Origin: a virus | IMG/VR virus record: IMGVR_UViG_3300030430_001099 | Location: 1 to 29,856 of that record | Direction: 5' to 3' (one strand) | Length of the DNA stretch: 29,856 bases | Shown here: piece after piece, positions 18,848 to 28,433 of the stretch | Position numbering within the stretch: the first letter of the stretch is position 1 | How the letters are laid out: every line of letters starts with the position of its first letter | The notes under the pieces: generated by a model | Databases searched by the model: none | What the model saw: only the letters and a program-made list of their open reading frames with translations | What the model was told of the DNA's origin: nothing | Made by a program: the position numbers and the translations under genes

Positions 18848-21800
18848 TTAATTATTTAATAATTTAAACATCTCTTCAGATGTTGTGCCAGTAGGAAAAT
18901 CTTTTTCACTTATTTTTAAAGCTCTTTTAATTAAACTATCATCATTATAAAAAGCAGCATTTTCAGGATTATTTTCTCTATTAATAATAGCTCTTAACAA
19001 ACCTTCCATACCTTTTTGTTTATACAAATCCGAACCTTCTTTTAAATATCCAATAGTATCTGGGTTTTCTATTTCTGCTCTTTTTAATCTTTCTTGTTTT
19101 GTGCCTGTTCTTCCTCCACCTAAGTATTCTAGTAAAGCATAGTCTATAGCTTCATCTTTAAAAGAAGCATATCTATTTAATTTAGTATTCATGTCTCTAA
19201 CAATAGCTCTCATTCCTGCTTCTGGGGTATCAAAAACTACAAAAGGTCTTTTTCTATTTTCTGCATAAAACTGTCCTGTTTCTCCTGCATACCCTTGACC
19301 TTTTTCAATATTACCGGGATTGTTATACCTAATAACATCACCGCCCTCAGCAAAACCTAACCGACTCATCTGTTCTTGATAAGGTTCACCAGTCAAAGGA
19401 TTGATACGGTCTGCGGGGTTCTCTTGAGTAAAAGGTACTTCTGGTCCTTTAACAATACCTCCAACAGTTTTTTGTAACCTTTTAAAAACTTGCTCAGGTT
19501 TTGACTCTTCTTCTTCCATAACTTTATATATATCATCATCAATAAGGACAGGAAGATTGCTAAGTTGTCTATCTATTTCCTGAATATCACTAACAATGTC
19601 GTAGAACTCGTCAAAACTTTTTGAGTTTTCTAATATTTGTAATTGTAAATCTTTTGTCAAACCTAAAGGTTGAAAGTTTCTTCTTTTACCTATGAAGGTT
19701 GCTAAGTCTTTTTTATTAAAACCAGAGTCTTTAATAAGTTCAAAAATAGGTAAGTCAAACATTTCGGCTGCTTCCGTTAGTCTATGTAGTTTTGAAAACT
19801 CTCGATAGTATTTTTGGTTCTGTTCTAAGTACTGATTAATAAAATCTTCAGCTTTTATATCAGGCTCAATAGCTCTGTAAAGATTGTTTCTTCTCATGCT
19901 TTTCTTTTTAGCAAAGTCACTAACTTTAAAAGAGTAAACATTTTCTAAGTACTCTTTATTCAATGGTTGTACTCCAAAGCCTGTTAAGAATTTGATTAAT
20001 GATTCTTCTTTGTAAATGTCTTGGTTAAATTTAGTTTGTTCTTTATCCCATGTGTCAGCATATCTTGAGATAGAAGATACTGTGCCGGGTTCAATAGACT
20101 TAGCTATGTTACTTAATAAGATAGGAAGATTATTTAGTAAACCTTCACTGTAGGTTTCGCCCTCTTCAAACCTTTGGGTTCTATCATAAGGATTAACCAT
20201 TAAATCTCCTTCTAAAGTTCTACCTCCTCTAATAAAATAGTTACTTAGTTGTTCTTGAATAATAGACTCACCTAAGAATGGTGAAACCATTTCATTAACT
20301 GTAGTATTTAAGACATCTTTTATAAAACTTTCTTCAGTATATTTTTCATCAGATAATGCTCTATTAACAAGAACTTGAAAAGGTTTTTTAGGAAAATCAA
20401 AAGCATCCCATGAACTTATATTACCAATAGCTGGTTCACCTTCTGGTGTTACTGTCACAAATATTCTAGAGTTTTGCATGTAATCTGGTAAGAACTTTTT
20501 AGCTGCTTCAACCTCTTCTTGACTTAAACCTGATAAAGCTTGGGAGCCTTTTTCTAGTGCTAAAGCACCTCCACCAGCAACTGCAGTAAAAGAAGCTAAT
20601 CTTCTTAATCCTCTTTCTAATTGAATACCACCAGCTTTACTATTACCAGCTCCTATTAATTGTTTACCTTGATTAACTTCTCTAACACCTCTAGTTAAAC
20701 TATTAACAGAGATTCTAACTGACTCAGCCATAAATGAAAAGAAACGACCAAAAACAGGAGTTCTTCTTAAATTTTTTAACATTTCAGGTACTAAATCATA
20801 ATTAGGTAAAACATCTCTAACAGTACGAGCTGCTTCGTCTTTTAAAGCCTCATCACTAAGTTTTAGTTCGTCTGGTAAAGCATTATTTAATCTTTTAAGA
20901 TATTGTTGCTCACCAAGGTACATATTAATTTTAAAGAAATCATCTTCAGCAATGTAAATATTTTGTGCTTTTTTATTAATACCACTATTTAATATTTTAA
21001 GTAAAACATTATTTGGTGCTACACCTTCTAAATCACTAACTAAACCTCTTAAATCTCCAGCAATAACACCTTTATTAAGAATCCCTCGACCTGAAAGTTC
21101 TTCATAAAACTTTTGAATTTCTCCGGGTTTTGTTTTAGCTCTTAAAACTTTAAGTGATTCTGATATTCTTTTAGGGTCTAAAGGATTAGTACCATTAGCT
21201 AATGACATTTGAAAACCACCAGCTATATTTTTAACATGAGTAGTATGAGACCAAACAGTTTTAGAAGACTGAGAAATACCTTTTAGTAAAGTTAAGTTTC
21301 TCCATAAAACTCCTCCCCAGTTATCTGCTTCAGTAAACGGTAAGTTTTTACCAACAGTAAAATATCTTTGAAGTTCTGGGGTAGTATATTGTCCAGATAG
21401 TTTACCAAAACCTTGAGGTATTTGTTTATTAAATATTCCTGTTTTGTTGCTATAAAAATAAATATTTTTACCATCATTAAATATGTCTTTGTGAAACTTT
21501 AAATCCTCAACAGCAGATGATAGCTTTGTTGCTGAGTGAATAAATTTTTCAACAGGGTTATCTATCTCGCCAAGTAAATTCCTAATAGGAGTTGGAATAT
21601 CTTTTCGGCCTTGAAATATTTCTTTTCTAATTTTATCAAACTTTACTAAACTACTGTTAAAATTTTGAACATCTTTTTTATTACCAATAATATCATTATA
21701 TTGTGCTTCAGCTCTTAAAATAACTTCATCGTCTGTTAGTTTACTATTGTTTCTTCTTATTTCACTTTTAAGATATTCTTTAGCTTCTTTAGCAACACTT

Positions 21801-23155
21801 TTATCTGGTGTGTAACCCGGTTGGCTGTAGAGTTTGTAAGACTTTCTGACATAGCTACCTAAGTTATCTTGATATAATTTTTTTTGCTCGTCTGTTAAAT
21901 AATCTGTTTTCGTCATTAAACGACTTAACTCATCTTGAGTTTCTCTCATCTGTCGAACAAAAGGTTGTATTTCTTTTGGTAAAGATTTTAAACTAGATTC
22001 AAACATAGTTTGTCTAGCTTTAGCTGTTTTAATATTTTTATAATCACTAAAAGCAACTTGATTTATTTTTTCTAATAATCCTTTTTTATTTCTACCTGTT
22101 TTAGAAACAACCTCATTAATAGCTCTATTTAAATTACCGGCAACATGATTAATAGTAGCATTCCATTTTTCTTTAGTATTTTCAGTTTTAAGAAACTTTT
22201 CATGCATCAACTCAGTTCTGCCACCTTGAGGTGTAAAAAGTCTACGAGCTATATCATTAGTATTTCGTAGTAAATCACTTTGACTAAATTGTAAATTAAT
22301 AGGTTGGTCTAGTTTAGAATCTAAAGCTTTAACATCTCCTTGACCTATTACTTTTCCCTCAGCTATATCTTTTTTTCTTTTAGATAATGCTAATTTTTTT
22401 TGTTGAGTATCTAGTTTTTTATAACCAGACATTGTATTAATAAAGTCAGTAGTTGCTTGTTCTCCTCTATTTCTAATTTCTGTAAGTTTTTTTAATAAAG
22501 GAGTGGAGGAAGCCTGTAAAGCTTTACCAGTTAAAGCAACAGCACCAGTTAAACCTAAACCCTCACCTAGCAGAGCTAATCTGTTTTCAAGTTCTGTTTT
22601 TTCTTGGCTAGAAGTTAAAGGGTCTAGTAGATATTTTTTGATGTCACCTTCTAAACCATCGTTTTCTTTAATCATGGAGCCAATAACTCCAGCTAAAGTT
22701 TCTTCAAAAGGATTGATAGATAATTGAGCAGCAACTTCACCAGTTGCAATAGTTTGTCCTATCTTAGTAGTTAAAGGAGCAACTTGTTGAGCTTTTTTAA
22801 CAGCTCCTAAAGCCTGTAAAGGTTTAGCAGCTTTACCGACTCCAACCATAGAACCAACAAAAGCTCCAATGTCTCTAGTAAACTCTAAAGCTCCTGACTC
22901 AGGTTCTTTAATAGCAGCGACTTCTCTTTCGCCTCTTTTAACCATCTCAACATTTTCAATACCAGCAAAAGCTCTGTAAAGATTTTGGAGATACTTTTCT
23001 GTTTCGTCTATCTCCTGTTGATTAGGATTGGTAACAAGTCTAGAAAGTTCTATAGTTTCTCTAACAACATCACTACCTGCACCTAAAACAGTTCTATTAA
23101 AGTTTTTCTTTTGCTCCTCATTAAGAAGATTGTACAGGTTCTGAATTTGTATCAT
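18848..23155 (-). CDS. Giant internal virion protein with C-terminal muralytic-type domain, 1435 aa
   Basis: At 1435 aa it matches the size class of T7 gp16, the internal-core protein ejected into the cell at infection. Most of it is helical and charged, with a hydrophobic, Gly/Ala-rich patch near residues 90-170 (GAFVGSMVGVGKAAKPL) that could insert in the membrane. The C-terminal 160 residues start with RYNNPGNI (1276-1283), a motif that opens lysozyme/transglycosylase-like domains in many phage structural proteins; GGGRTGTKQERL follows. It would make a local opening in peptidoglycan for DNA entry. It follows the 436-aa gene with 1 nt between. Ejection role is inferred from length and context. 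Confidence 0.8.
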   Translation of the reverse strand: MIQIQNLYNLLNEEQKKNFNRTVLGAGSDVVRETIELSRLVTNPNQQEIDETEKYLQNLYRAFAGIENVEMVKRGEREVAAIKEPESGALEFTRDIGAFVGSMVGVGKAAKPLQALGAVKKAQQVAPLTTKIGQTIATGEVAAQLSINPFEETLAGVIGSMIKENDGLEGDIKKYLLDPLTSSQEKTELENRLALLGEGLGLTGAVALTGKALQASSTPLLKKLTEIRNRGEQATTDFINTMSGYKKLDTQQKKLALSKRKKDIAEGKVIGQGDVKALDSKLDQPINLQFSQSDLLRNTNDIARRLFTPQGGRTELMHEKFLKTENTKEKWNATINHVAGNLNRAINEVVSKTGRNKKGLLEKINQVAFSDYKNIKTAKARQTMFESSLKSLPKEIQPFVRQMRETQDELSRLMTKTDYLTDEQKKLYQDNLGSYVRKSYKLYSQPGYTPDKSVAKEAKEYLKSEIRRNNSKLTDDEVILRAEAQYNDIIGNKKDVQNFNSSLVKFDKIRKEIFQGRKDIPTPIRNLLGEIDNPVEKFIHSATKLSSAVEDLKFHKDIFNDGKNIYFYSNKTGIFNKQIPQGFGKLSGQYTTPELQRYFTVGKNLPFTEADNWGGVLWRNLTLLKGISQSSKTVWSHTTHVKNIAGGFQMSLANGTNPLDPKRISESLKVLRAKTKPGEIQKFYEELSGRGILNKGVIAGDLRGLVSDLEGVAPNNVLLKILNSGINKKAQNIYIAEDDFFKINMYLGEQQYLKRLNNALPDELKLSDEALKDEAARTVRDVLPNYDLVPEMLKNLRRTPVFGRFFSFMAESVRISVNSLTRGVREVNQGKQLIGAGNSKAGGIQLERGLRRLASFTAVAGGGALALEKGSQALSGLSQEEVEAAKKFLPDYMQNSRIFVTVTPEGEPAIGNISSWDAFDFPKKPFQVLVNRALSDEKYTEESFIKDVLNTTVNEMVSPFLGESIIQEQLSNYFIRGGRTLEGDLMVNPYDRTQRFEEGETYSEGLLNNLPILLSNIAKSIEPGTVSSISRYADTWDKEQTKFNQDIYKEESLIKFLTGFGVQPLNKEYLENVYSFKVSDFAKKKSMRRNNLYRAIEPDIKAEDFINQYLEQNQKYYREFSKLHRLTEAAEMFDLPIFELIKDSGFNKKDLATFIGKRRNFQPLGLTKDLQLQILENSKSFDEFYDIVSDIQEIDRQLSNLPVLIDDDIYKVMEEEESKPEQVFKRLQKTVGGIVKGPEVPFTQENPADRINPLTGEPYQEQMSRLGFAEGGDVIRYNNPGNIEKGQGYAGETGQFYAENRKRPFVVFDTPEAGMRAIVRDMNTKLNRYASFKDEAIDYALLEYLGGGRTGTKQERLKRAEIENPDTIGYLKEGSDLYKQKGMEGLLRAIINRENNPENAAFYNDDSLIKRALKISEKDFPTGTTSEEMFKLLNN

Positions 23156-23156
23156 A

Positions 23157-24467
23157 CTATTTTACAGATAAGTAAGTGTCATACATTTTATTCAATAAAC
23201 TTTCAACATAGTCTGCTTCAGAGTTTATATCATTTGTGTCGTCTGCTATCATAGAAGTTACTTTACCCTCAACAAGTGGGTCAGATAAAGAACCAATAAT
23301 TGTTGTTATAAAGTTTTCTCTGACCTTATCAGTGGTAAAACTTTTAAGTTGATTTTGTAACCCAACTATAACTTCTTGAGACTGTCCTGTTTTATTTGCT
23401 TGGTCTATACTATAGATAATCTTTCTAATTTCTCTAGATGTTTCATCACCCATACCAGTTTGAGAATCAATGTAATCTTGTCTTTGCATTCTGTAACTTA
23501 TTAAATCATCACCTGACGTTGGGATAGCATCACGATTTTCTCTTTGTAAGTATAAAGCATCAAAAGTTTTACCAGCTTGTTGAGCTTTAGCTATCTCTGG
23601 ATTAAAATTAATAGATTGACTAATAATTTTATTCTCTAAAGCAGTTGAACTAATGTTCTCTTCTGTAATAGAACGTAAAACTTGTTGTTGTTGAACAGGG
23701 TCTTTAATACCCTCAATAACTCTAAGTTTAGCTTCGTTATTAGTTAGGGTAAACATTGAGGGGTCTCTATAGACTTCTATACTTGCTTTACCTGTAATCT
23801 CATCAGGATTAATTAAATAACCTAAATCATTTTTTCTTTGTTCTAAGAAAGCTTTTTCTGTTTTAATTTTTTCGTCTAAATCAGCTCTACGTTTATTACC
23901 TAAACCAAACACTCCTAAAACTTGATGAACCGCACTTCTATTACGAGGGTCCATAATATCTTCTTTTCTAGATTTATAATAATCATTAAAAGGTTTCATA
24001 AATTGTTCTTCAGTCATCTTTAAATCAATATTACCTGTTTTTAGTTTTTCTTTATGAATTTCTTCTAAACGTTTTTGATAGTCTGCTATATCTTGTTTTC
24101 TAGCATCTCTTTGAGACTGTAGTGTCATATCATAATCAGGATTTATTTTGTTAAACTCTGTTTCAGCTTGAGTGTAAAAATAATTACTATCTTTTCTAAA
24201 AGCTTTTTCGTCTTCAATTAAATTAGAATAAGCATCCCATCTTTTCTGTACTCCAGCTTGGTCAAAAACTTTTTGTTCGTCTAAAGCTTGTAAGTTTTTA
24301 TTAACTTTTGCTAATTTATTAGCCTCCCATAAATCCATTAAAAATAAACCAGCCATACCTAATCTATTTCTTTTCCTTTGTTTTCGAGATTGTCCAAAAG
24401 CACCACGAGCTAAATCTAAATAACTTACATCTTTTCGACCTAATAAACTTTTAAAATTATCTGACAT
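23157..24467 (-). CDS. Probable internal virion protein, 436 aa
   Basis: A helical, charged protein with a basic N-terminus (GQSRKQRKRNRLGMAGLFLM) and coiled-coil-like stretches (QKRLEEIHKEKLKTGN). No catalytic motif is seen. It lies between two other virion-like genes and just before the gp16-sized protein, so a gp15-like internal core or ejection protein is likely. Its start overlaps the stop of the preceding gene. Confidence 0.65.
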   Translation of the reverse strand: MSDNFKSLLGRKDVSYLDLARGAFGQSRKQRKRNRLGMAGLFLMDLWEANKLAKVNKNLQALDEQKVFDQAGVQKRWDAYSNLIEDEKAFRKDSNYFYTQAETEFNKINPDYDMTLQSQRDARKQDIADYQKRLEEIHKEKLKTGNIDLKMTEEQFMKPFNDYYKSRKEDIMDPRNRSAVHQVLGVFGLGNKRRADLDEKIKTEKAFLEQRKNDLGYLINPDEITGKASIEVYRDPSMFTLTNNEAKLRVIEGIKDPVQQQQVLRSITEENISSTALENKIISQSINFNPEIAKAQQAGKTFDALYLQRENRDAIPTSGDDLISYRMQRQDYIDSQTGMGDETSREIRKIIYSIDQANKTGQSQEVIVGLQNQLKSFTTDKVRENFITTIIGSLSDPLVEGKVTSMIADDTNDINSEADYVESLLNKMYDTYLSVK

Positions 24468-25063
24468 TATTCCTCTCCTTTTTCTAATAAACTTTCTCTA
24501 GGTTGTGATTCTTTTTCTACTCGTGCTAATAAACTTGGTTCTAAATTTACTTCAGATATCATTTCTCTCACATCTTTTGGTACAGCAGCATCACTAACTT
24601 TTGTTTTTGCTTCTTTCTTTAAAATATCTAATGAGTTTTGTACTCTATTTACTTGTTCTTCACCAGACATTTCAGGTCCTATTTCATCATCACCGGCATC
24701 AAGGTTATAAGATATTTCTGCTTTTTCTGCTAAAGCCATTATCATATACATTGTAGGTTCCATTAATAAGACCATTAAATCTGCTGTCCATTTACCTTCA
24801 AGAAAACCAGCATACAAAACAATAGAAGCAAGGTCTATTACACCTACTCCTTTGTTTAAAGATATTAAAAGATTTGCTGTAGCTTCTGGTTCTGTTAAAG
24901 CATCGAATACTTCATACATAGCTTTACGAGGCTCAACAATCTCTGGTGGTCTTTCCCAAGCATAAGGTTCGTCAGGTGAATTAGTTAAACTTTGACCGGG
25001 AATAGGTCTTCCTCGACTTAAACCGTCTTCTAAAAATTTTATTGCTTTTTCTGATATTGCCAT
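24467..25063 (-). CDS. Probable virion protein, 198 aa
   Basis: It begins MAISEKAIKFLEDGLSRGRP. Two hydrophobic helices lie near residues 65-90 and 93-112 (LISLNKGVGVIDLASIVLYA, then DLMVLLMEPTMYMIMALAEK). The second half is acidic and helical. The membrane-capable helices suggest an ejected or membrane-associated internal protein. The family is common in marine T7-like phages without a detailed role, as far as I know. It follows the 280-aa gene by 9 nt. Confidence 0.65.
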   Translation of the reverse strand: MAISEKAIKFLEDGLSRGRPIPGQSLTNSPDEPYAWERPPEIVEPRKAMYEVFDALTEPEATANLLISLNKGVGVIDLASIVLYAGFLEGKWTADLMVLLMEPTMYMIMALAEKAEISYNLDAGDDEIGPEMSGEEQVNRVQNSLDILKKEAKTKVSDAAVPKDVREMISEVNLEPSLLARVEKESQPRESLLEKGEE

Positions 25064-25072
25064 AATTATTCC

Positions 25073-25915
25073 TTATACTTGTGGTAATGGTAAAACATTA
25101 ACATCGGCATACAAGTTTTGTAGAGCTTGTGGTGTTCCTGTTCCATACATGTTTTGTTGCATTAGTTGATTAAAGTTTGGTAGTTTTGTTGTATTATTAG
25201 CTGCCATAAATTGTGGAGCTATTTCTTGCATATAAGCTGCTTGAGCTGCTGTAGTTTGAGGTCGTGGAGCAACTCCTTTAGAAATAAAAGGTTCTTCAGG
25301 TTCAGGAGATAAAGCTGATACTATAGCTCCTGTTGCTAAAGAAGCAGTTGTATCTTCTATATAATTTTCAGGTAATTCAAAATTCTTAATATCTTCAAAA
25401 GTATTTTTAACAAATCTTTGACCACTTTCAAAAATATTTTTTGGACTATCTGCAACTAAAAAATCTGCAACCGGTCTACTTGCTTTGGCACTTTCTGTAG
25501 CTCCTCCTAAAAATATTTCATTATTTATTTTTTCTATAGAGCCTGTAATAGTATTATCAACTATTAAATTAGACGTTCCTTCTTTTGCTGTAGTTTCTAC
25601 AGCATTAATAAACATATTAGTTGCTTCAGAATTATTTTTAGCATTTCCAATATTATTTAACAAATCTTTAGAACTAGATATAGTTTCTTGTAAGCCAGTT
25701 GCTGCTTGTTGTAATGTTTCGTTTGTGACAGCTTCTGTACTAGCTTGAGAGGCTGCTTTACCAAAGGTGCTGTTAGCCCATCCTGATAAACGTTTAGCAG
25801 CAGCACCCATCATCATATATAAACCAATACCACCTACTATTCTACCAAGTTTTGTAGAGAATAATTTCTTTACTCCCTTTTTAATTTTTCTACCTACTTT
25901 TCTTAAAAATCCCAT
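25073..25915 (-). CDS. Probable internal virion protein (gp14-like position), 280 aa
   Basis: A very basic amphipathic N-terminus (MGFLRKVGRKIKKGVKKLF) leads into a Gly/Ala/Met-rich hydrophobic stretch (GGIGLYMMMGAAAKRLSGW). The remainder is Ala/Asn/Thr-rich helical and ends with a Gln/Asn/Pro-rich tail. Such a membrane-active start and the position before two larger internal proteins recall T7 gp14, but no sequence similarity can be shown by eye. A GGAGAAAAA ribosome-binding site lies upstream. Confidence 0.6.
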   Translation of the reverse strand: MGFLRKVGRKIKKGVKKLFSTKLGRIVGGIGLYMMMGAAAKRLSGWANSTFGKAASQASTEAVTNETLQQAATGLQETISSSKDLLNNIGNAKNNSEATNMFINAVETTAKEGTSNLIVDNTITGSIEKINNEIFLGGATESAKASRPVADFLVADSPKNIFESGQRFVKNTFEDIKNFELPENYIEDTTASLATGAIVSALSPEPEEPFISKGVAPRPQTTAAQAAYMQEIAPQFMAANNTTKLPNFNQLMQQNMYGTGTPQALQNLYADVNVLPLPQV

Positions 25916-25924
25916 TTTTTCTCC

Positions 25925-28285
25925 TTAAACTGTTTGATTTCCACCAGTACCAAAAATACCACCTGTATTGCTTCCATAAGTTTGTATGCCTCGACTATAT
26001 GAATTACCAACAGAGCTTAATAAAGCTGATAAGTAATCATCATATTTTTCACCAGCTTTACCTTCATTAGCTAAAGCAGTTGCAATAATTTGAGCTTTTC
26101 TATCTTCTTCACTTTGAATACCTCTAAAAGTAAAATCTGCCTCATCTCTTAATTGCTGACCTAAAAAAGCAAGAGACTGGGAAGATAAATTAAAAGCATT
26201 CATGGCATTTTGCATATTAATTTGATTTTGCACAGCAGTATTAGCTGTATTAATTTGTCTTCGCCACTGGACATTAGAAGCTTCAACAGCTGCAGCATTT
26301 TGAGCATTCCATTGATTTCTATTAAATTCTAAAGAAGCATTATATTGATTAACTTGATTAACTAATTGAGCATTAAATTTTTCAACATCAGCTTGTCTAT
26401 TAGCATTCCTAGCTGTTGCTGCGTTTTCTTGAGTTGTATTAAATTGTGAAACTGCAGTTTGTTGACTAGCATTATATTGATTAATTTGATTATTTAAATT
26501 AGCCATAAATTGATTTATTTGATTTTCTGAAACTGCATTAAATTGAGCAGCTGCATTATCTGAAGCTTGATTAGATAATATTCTTTGTTGTTCTTGTTGA
26601 GCTTCTAACATATAAGCTTGTTGTTGATTATTTAAATTAGCCATATCCATAGCTAAAAAGTTTTTAGCATTATTAATCTGAGCTTGTTGATTTAAATTAG
26701 CTTCAGTTAAATTAGCTTGTGACATAAGCACAGCATTTTGAATAGTTGCTTGTTGTCTACTATTTGCTTCAGTTAAACTTACAGTTTGTAAAAATCTACT
26801 ATTACTTAAATTAGCTTGTTGTTCATTACTAAGATTAGCCATATCCATTTTAAAAACATTACCAGCATTAAATAAAGCTGTTTGTTGTTGTCTTTGAGCA
26901 TCTGCTTCAGCTGCTTGAGCTTCAATACCTCTTTGTTGAGCTACTGATTGTTGAATAGCTTGAGCATTTGCTTGTGCTAAAGGTATAGCTGATTGAATAA
27001 TAGCATTAATTAAAGTATCTCGACCAACAGTAGAGGCTGATAAACCTCTAGCAGCTAACATTCTTTCAACACTAGTTACAGCCGGTCTAGCCCACATTGG
27101 TATTTCACCATTTTCCATGCCACTTAAAAGACTATCAAGTTGATTAGAAACTAAAGCTTCTTCAGGTAAGCCTTCAATAATACCTCTTTGTTCTTCACTA
27201 AAATCTGTAAGCCTTGCCTCTAAAGCTTCTGGGTCATTACCAAGCTCGGTAATGTCTTCTTCAGATAAACCTGCATTTCTTAATTGTTTTTTAGCTCTAG
27301 TAACTCTAGCTAAACTAGTCCCAGCATTTTTAGCTGCTTCAGCTTTAGCTTCAGGACTAAGTTCTCCCTGAGCTGCTGCCATTAAAGCACCTTTTTCTAT
27401 TTTAACTTCAGCTCCCTCTATTGGGGTAACTCTATTTACAGATACTTCATCAATTTCTTTAGTAACATCTCCCTCTGCTGCAGAGACTTCTGCATCTTCT
27501 TTAACTTTGGCTGCTTCCATTTGAGCTGCAGAAACTTGTGTAGCTGGACTAACTTGACTTGCTTGAGCTTTAGCGACTTCTTCATCTAATAACTGAGCAG
27601 CTTTAGTAACACCTACAGCAGGAGCAGCAGTCATTTCAGTTGTAACTTGAGGTGTTAAAGGTATAGGATTACCTGCATTATCTAATATTAAATTACCCTG
27701 AGCATCTCTTTGAAAACCTGCTTGTTCAGCTTTGGGTATTAAAGCTCCTTCTGCTACTTGTCCAGTAGCTGCTGCTTCTATTTGTGTTTGAGCATCAAAA
27801 GGAGTTGGTTCAGGTGTTTCATCTCCCGGTGCTGGAGTTGGCTCAGGACTTGGTGCCGATGTAGGAGCTGGACTTGGTGCTGAGGTTGGTGTTGGTGCTG
27901 GAGTTTCTCCACCCGGGTCAGGTTCAGGTTCAGGATTAATAATAGGATTTGTAGAACTACCTCCTGTAAAACTACCACCAACAGGAGGTGTTGTAGGTTC
28001 TCCATCCGTAGGTGACGGTGGTTCTGTTTTTTCACTAGGCCCTGCTGGAGTTGGAGTAGAAGGAACAGAAGGACTAGTAGGTGTTAATTCAATACTTCCT
28101 TTAGGATTAGACTCATCTTTTGGTACTGCACCAAACTTTGCATCTTCTTCATTTATTTTAGTTGTTTTACCACCAACAACTAGACCTTTTCTAATATTAT
28201 CTACAATATTTTTTACTGCACCACCTTTTCTGTAATCTTGTCGTACAGAAACTGTTCTTGTTCTTTTCTTTTTATTTTTTGCCAT
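25925..28285 (-). CDS. Large Ala/Gln/Asn-rich virion protein with Pro-rich linker, 786 aa
   Basis: The N-terminus is basic (MAKNKKKRTRTVSVRQDYRK). Residues 68-162 are a flexible Pro/Ser/Thr/Glu-rich linker with short repeats (PTSAPSP units at 133-148). A charged helical part (about 220-415) follows. Then comes a long Gln/Asn/Ala-rich helix (about 425-700) with 11-residue periodicity: MDMANL recurs at 480-485 and 546-551, exactly 66 residues apart. The C-terminus is Gly/Ser-rich. Such hendecad helices occur in rod-like or tube-forming phage proteins. The setting indicates an internal or tail-tube-associated structural protein. Function not known. Confidence 0.7.
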   Translation of the reverse strand: MAKNKKKRTRTVSVRQDYRKGGAVKNIVDNIRKGLVVGGKTTKINEEDAKFGAVPKDESNPKGSIELTPTSPSVPSTPTPAGPSEKTEPPSPTDGEPTTPPVGGSFTGGSSTNPIINPEPEPDPGGETPAPTPTSAPSPAPTSAPSPEPTPAPGDETPEPTPFDAQTQIEAAATGQVAEGALIPKAEQAGFQRDAQGNLILDNAGNPIPLTPQVTTEMTAAPAVGVTKAAQLLDEEVAKAQASQVSPATQVSAAQMEAAKVKEDAEVSAAEGDVTKEIDEVSVNRVTPIEGAEVKIEKGALMAAAQGELSPEAKAEAAKNAGTSLARVTRAKKQLRNAGLSEEDITELGNDPEALEARLTDFSEEQRGIIEGLPEEALVSNQLDSLLSGMENGEIPMWARPAVTSVERMLAARGLSASTVGRDTLINAIIQSAIPLAQANAQAIQQSVAQQRGIEAQAAEADAQRQQQTALFNAGNVFKMDMANLSNEQQANLSNSRFLQTVSLTEANSRQQATIQNAVLMSQANLTEANLNQQAQINNAKNFLAMDMANLNNQQQAYMLEAQQEQQRILSNQASDNAAAQFNAVSENQINQFMANLNNQINQYNASQQTAVSQFNTTQENAATARNANRQADVEKFNAQLVNQVNQYNASLEFNRNQWNAQNAAAVEASNVQWRRQINTANTAVQNQINMQNAMNAFNLSSQSLAFLGQQLRDEADFTFRGIQSEEDRKAQIIATALANEGKAGEKYDDYLSALLSSVGNSYSRGIQTYGSNTGGIFGTGGNQTV
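26576..26878 (-). repeat. Hendecad repeat region coding for a long helix
   Basis: Residues 470-570 of the 786-aa protein contain near-repeats with 11-residue spacing, for example NVFKMDMANLSNEQQA and NFLAMDMANLNNQQQA 66 residues (198 nt) apart, with NLTEANLNQQAQ and SLTEANSRQQAT between them. The periodicity is at protein level; the DNA copies have diverged. Confidence 0.6.
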
Positions 28286-28400
28286 TGTTCTTTTTCCTAC
28301 TTTTTAGAGTTGTTAAAATCTTTGAAGGTATAGTAGCTATAGAGATAACTAAGGTTGAAACAGGAAGTTTCTTAGTCTTTTTAGTTTTCTTACTTTTCAT
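28272..28400 (-). CDS. Possible basic mini-protein, 42 aa
   Basis: An ATG at 28400 opens a frame to TAA at 28274-28272, filling the gap between two genes and overlapping the next start by 14 nt. The product has a Lys-rich start (MKSKKTKKTKK), a hydrophobic middle (LPVSTLVISIATI) and a basic end. No ribosome-binding site is visible, and a candidate promoter (28405-28433) would start transcription almost at its ATG. It may therefore be a leaderless gene or not a gene. Confidence 0.35.
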   Translation of the reverse strand: MKSKKTKKTKKLPVSTLVISIATIPSKILTTLKSRKKNNGKK

Positions 28401-28404
28401 CTAT

Positions 28405-28433
28405 ATTTTACTATTTTTCCATCAATTTGTCAA
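28405..28433 (-). promoter_or_regulatory. Candidate sigma70 promoter for the internal virion genes
   Basis: On the minus strand TTGACA (28433-28428), a 17-nt spacer and TAAAAT (28410-28405) match a sigma70 promoter in 11 of 12 positions with ideal spacing. It lies at the very end of the 79-aa gene and points at the 786-aa gene. Because the -35 falls in coding sequence (Ile-Asp-Lys) of AT-rich DNA, a chance match is possible. Confidence 0.4.

Noticed and set aside
27778-28035. 85-aa His/Gln/Leu-rich minus-strand frame
   Set aside because: It is the alternative frame of the Pro-rich repeat of the 786-aa protein.
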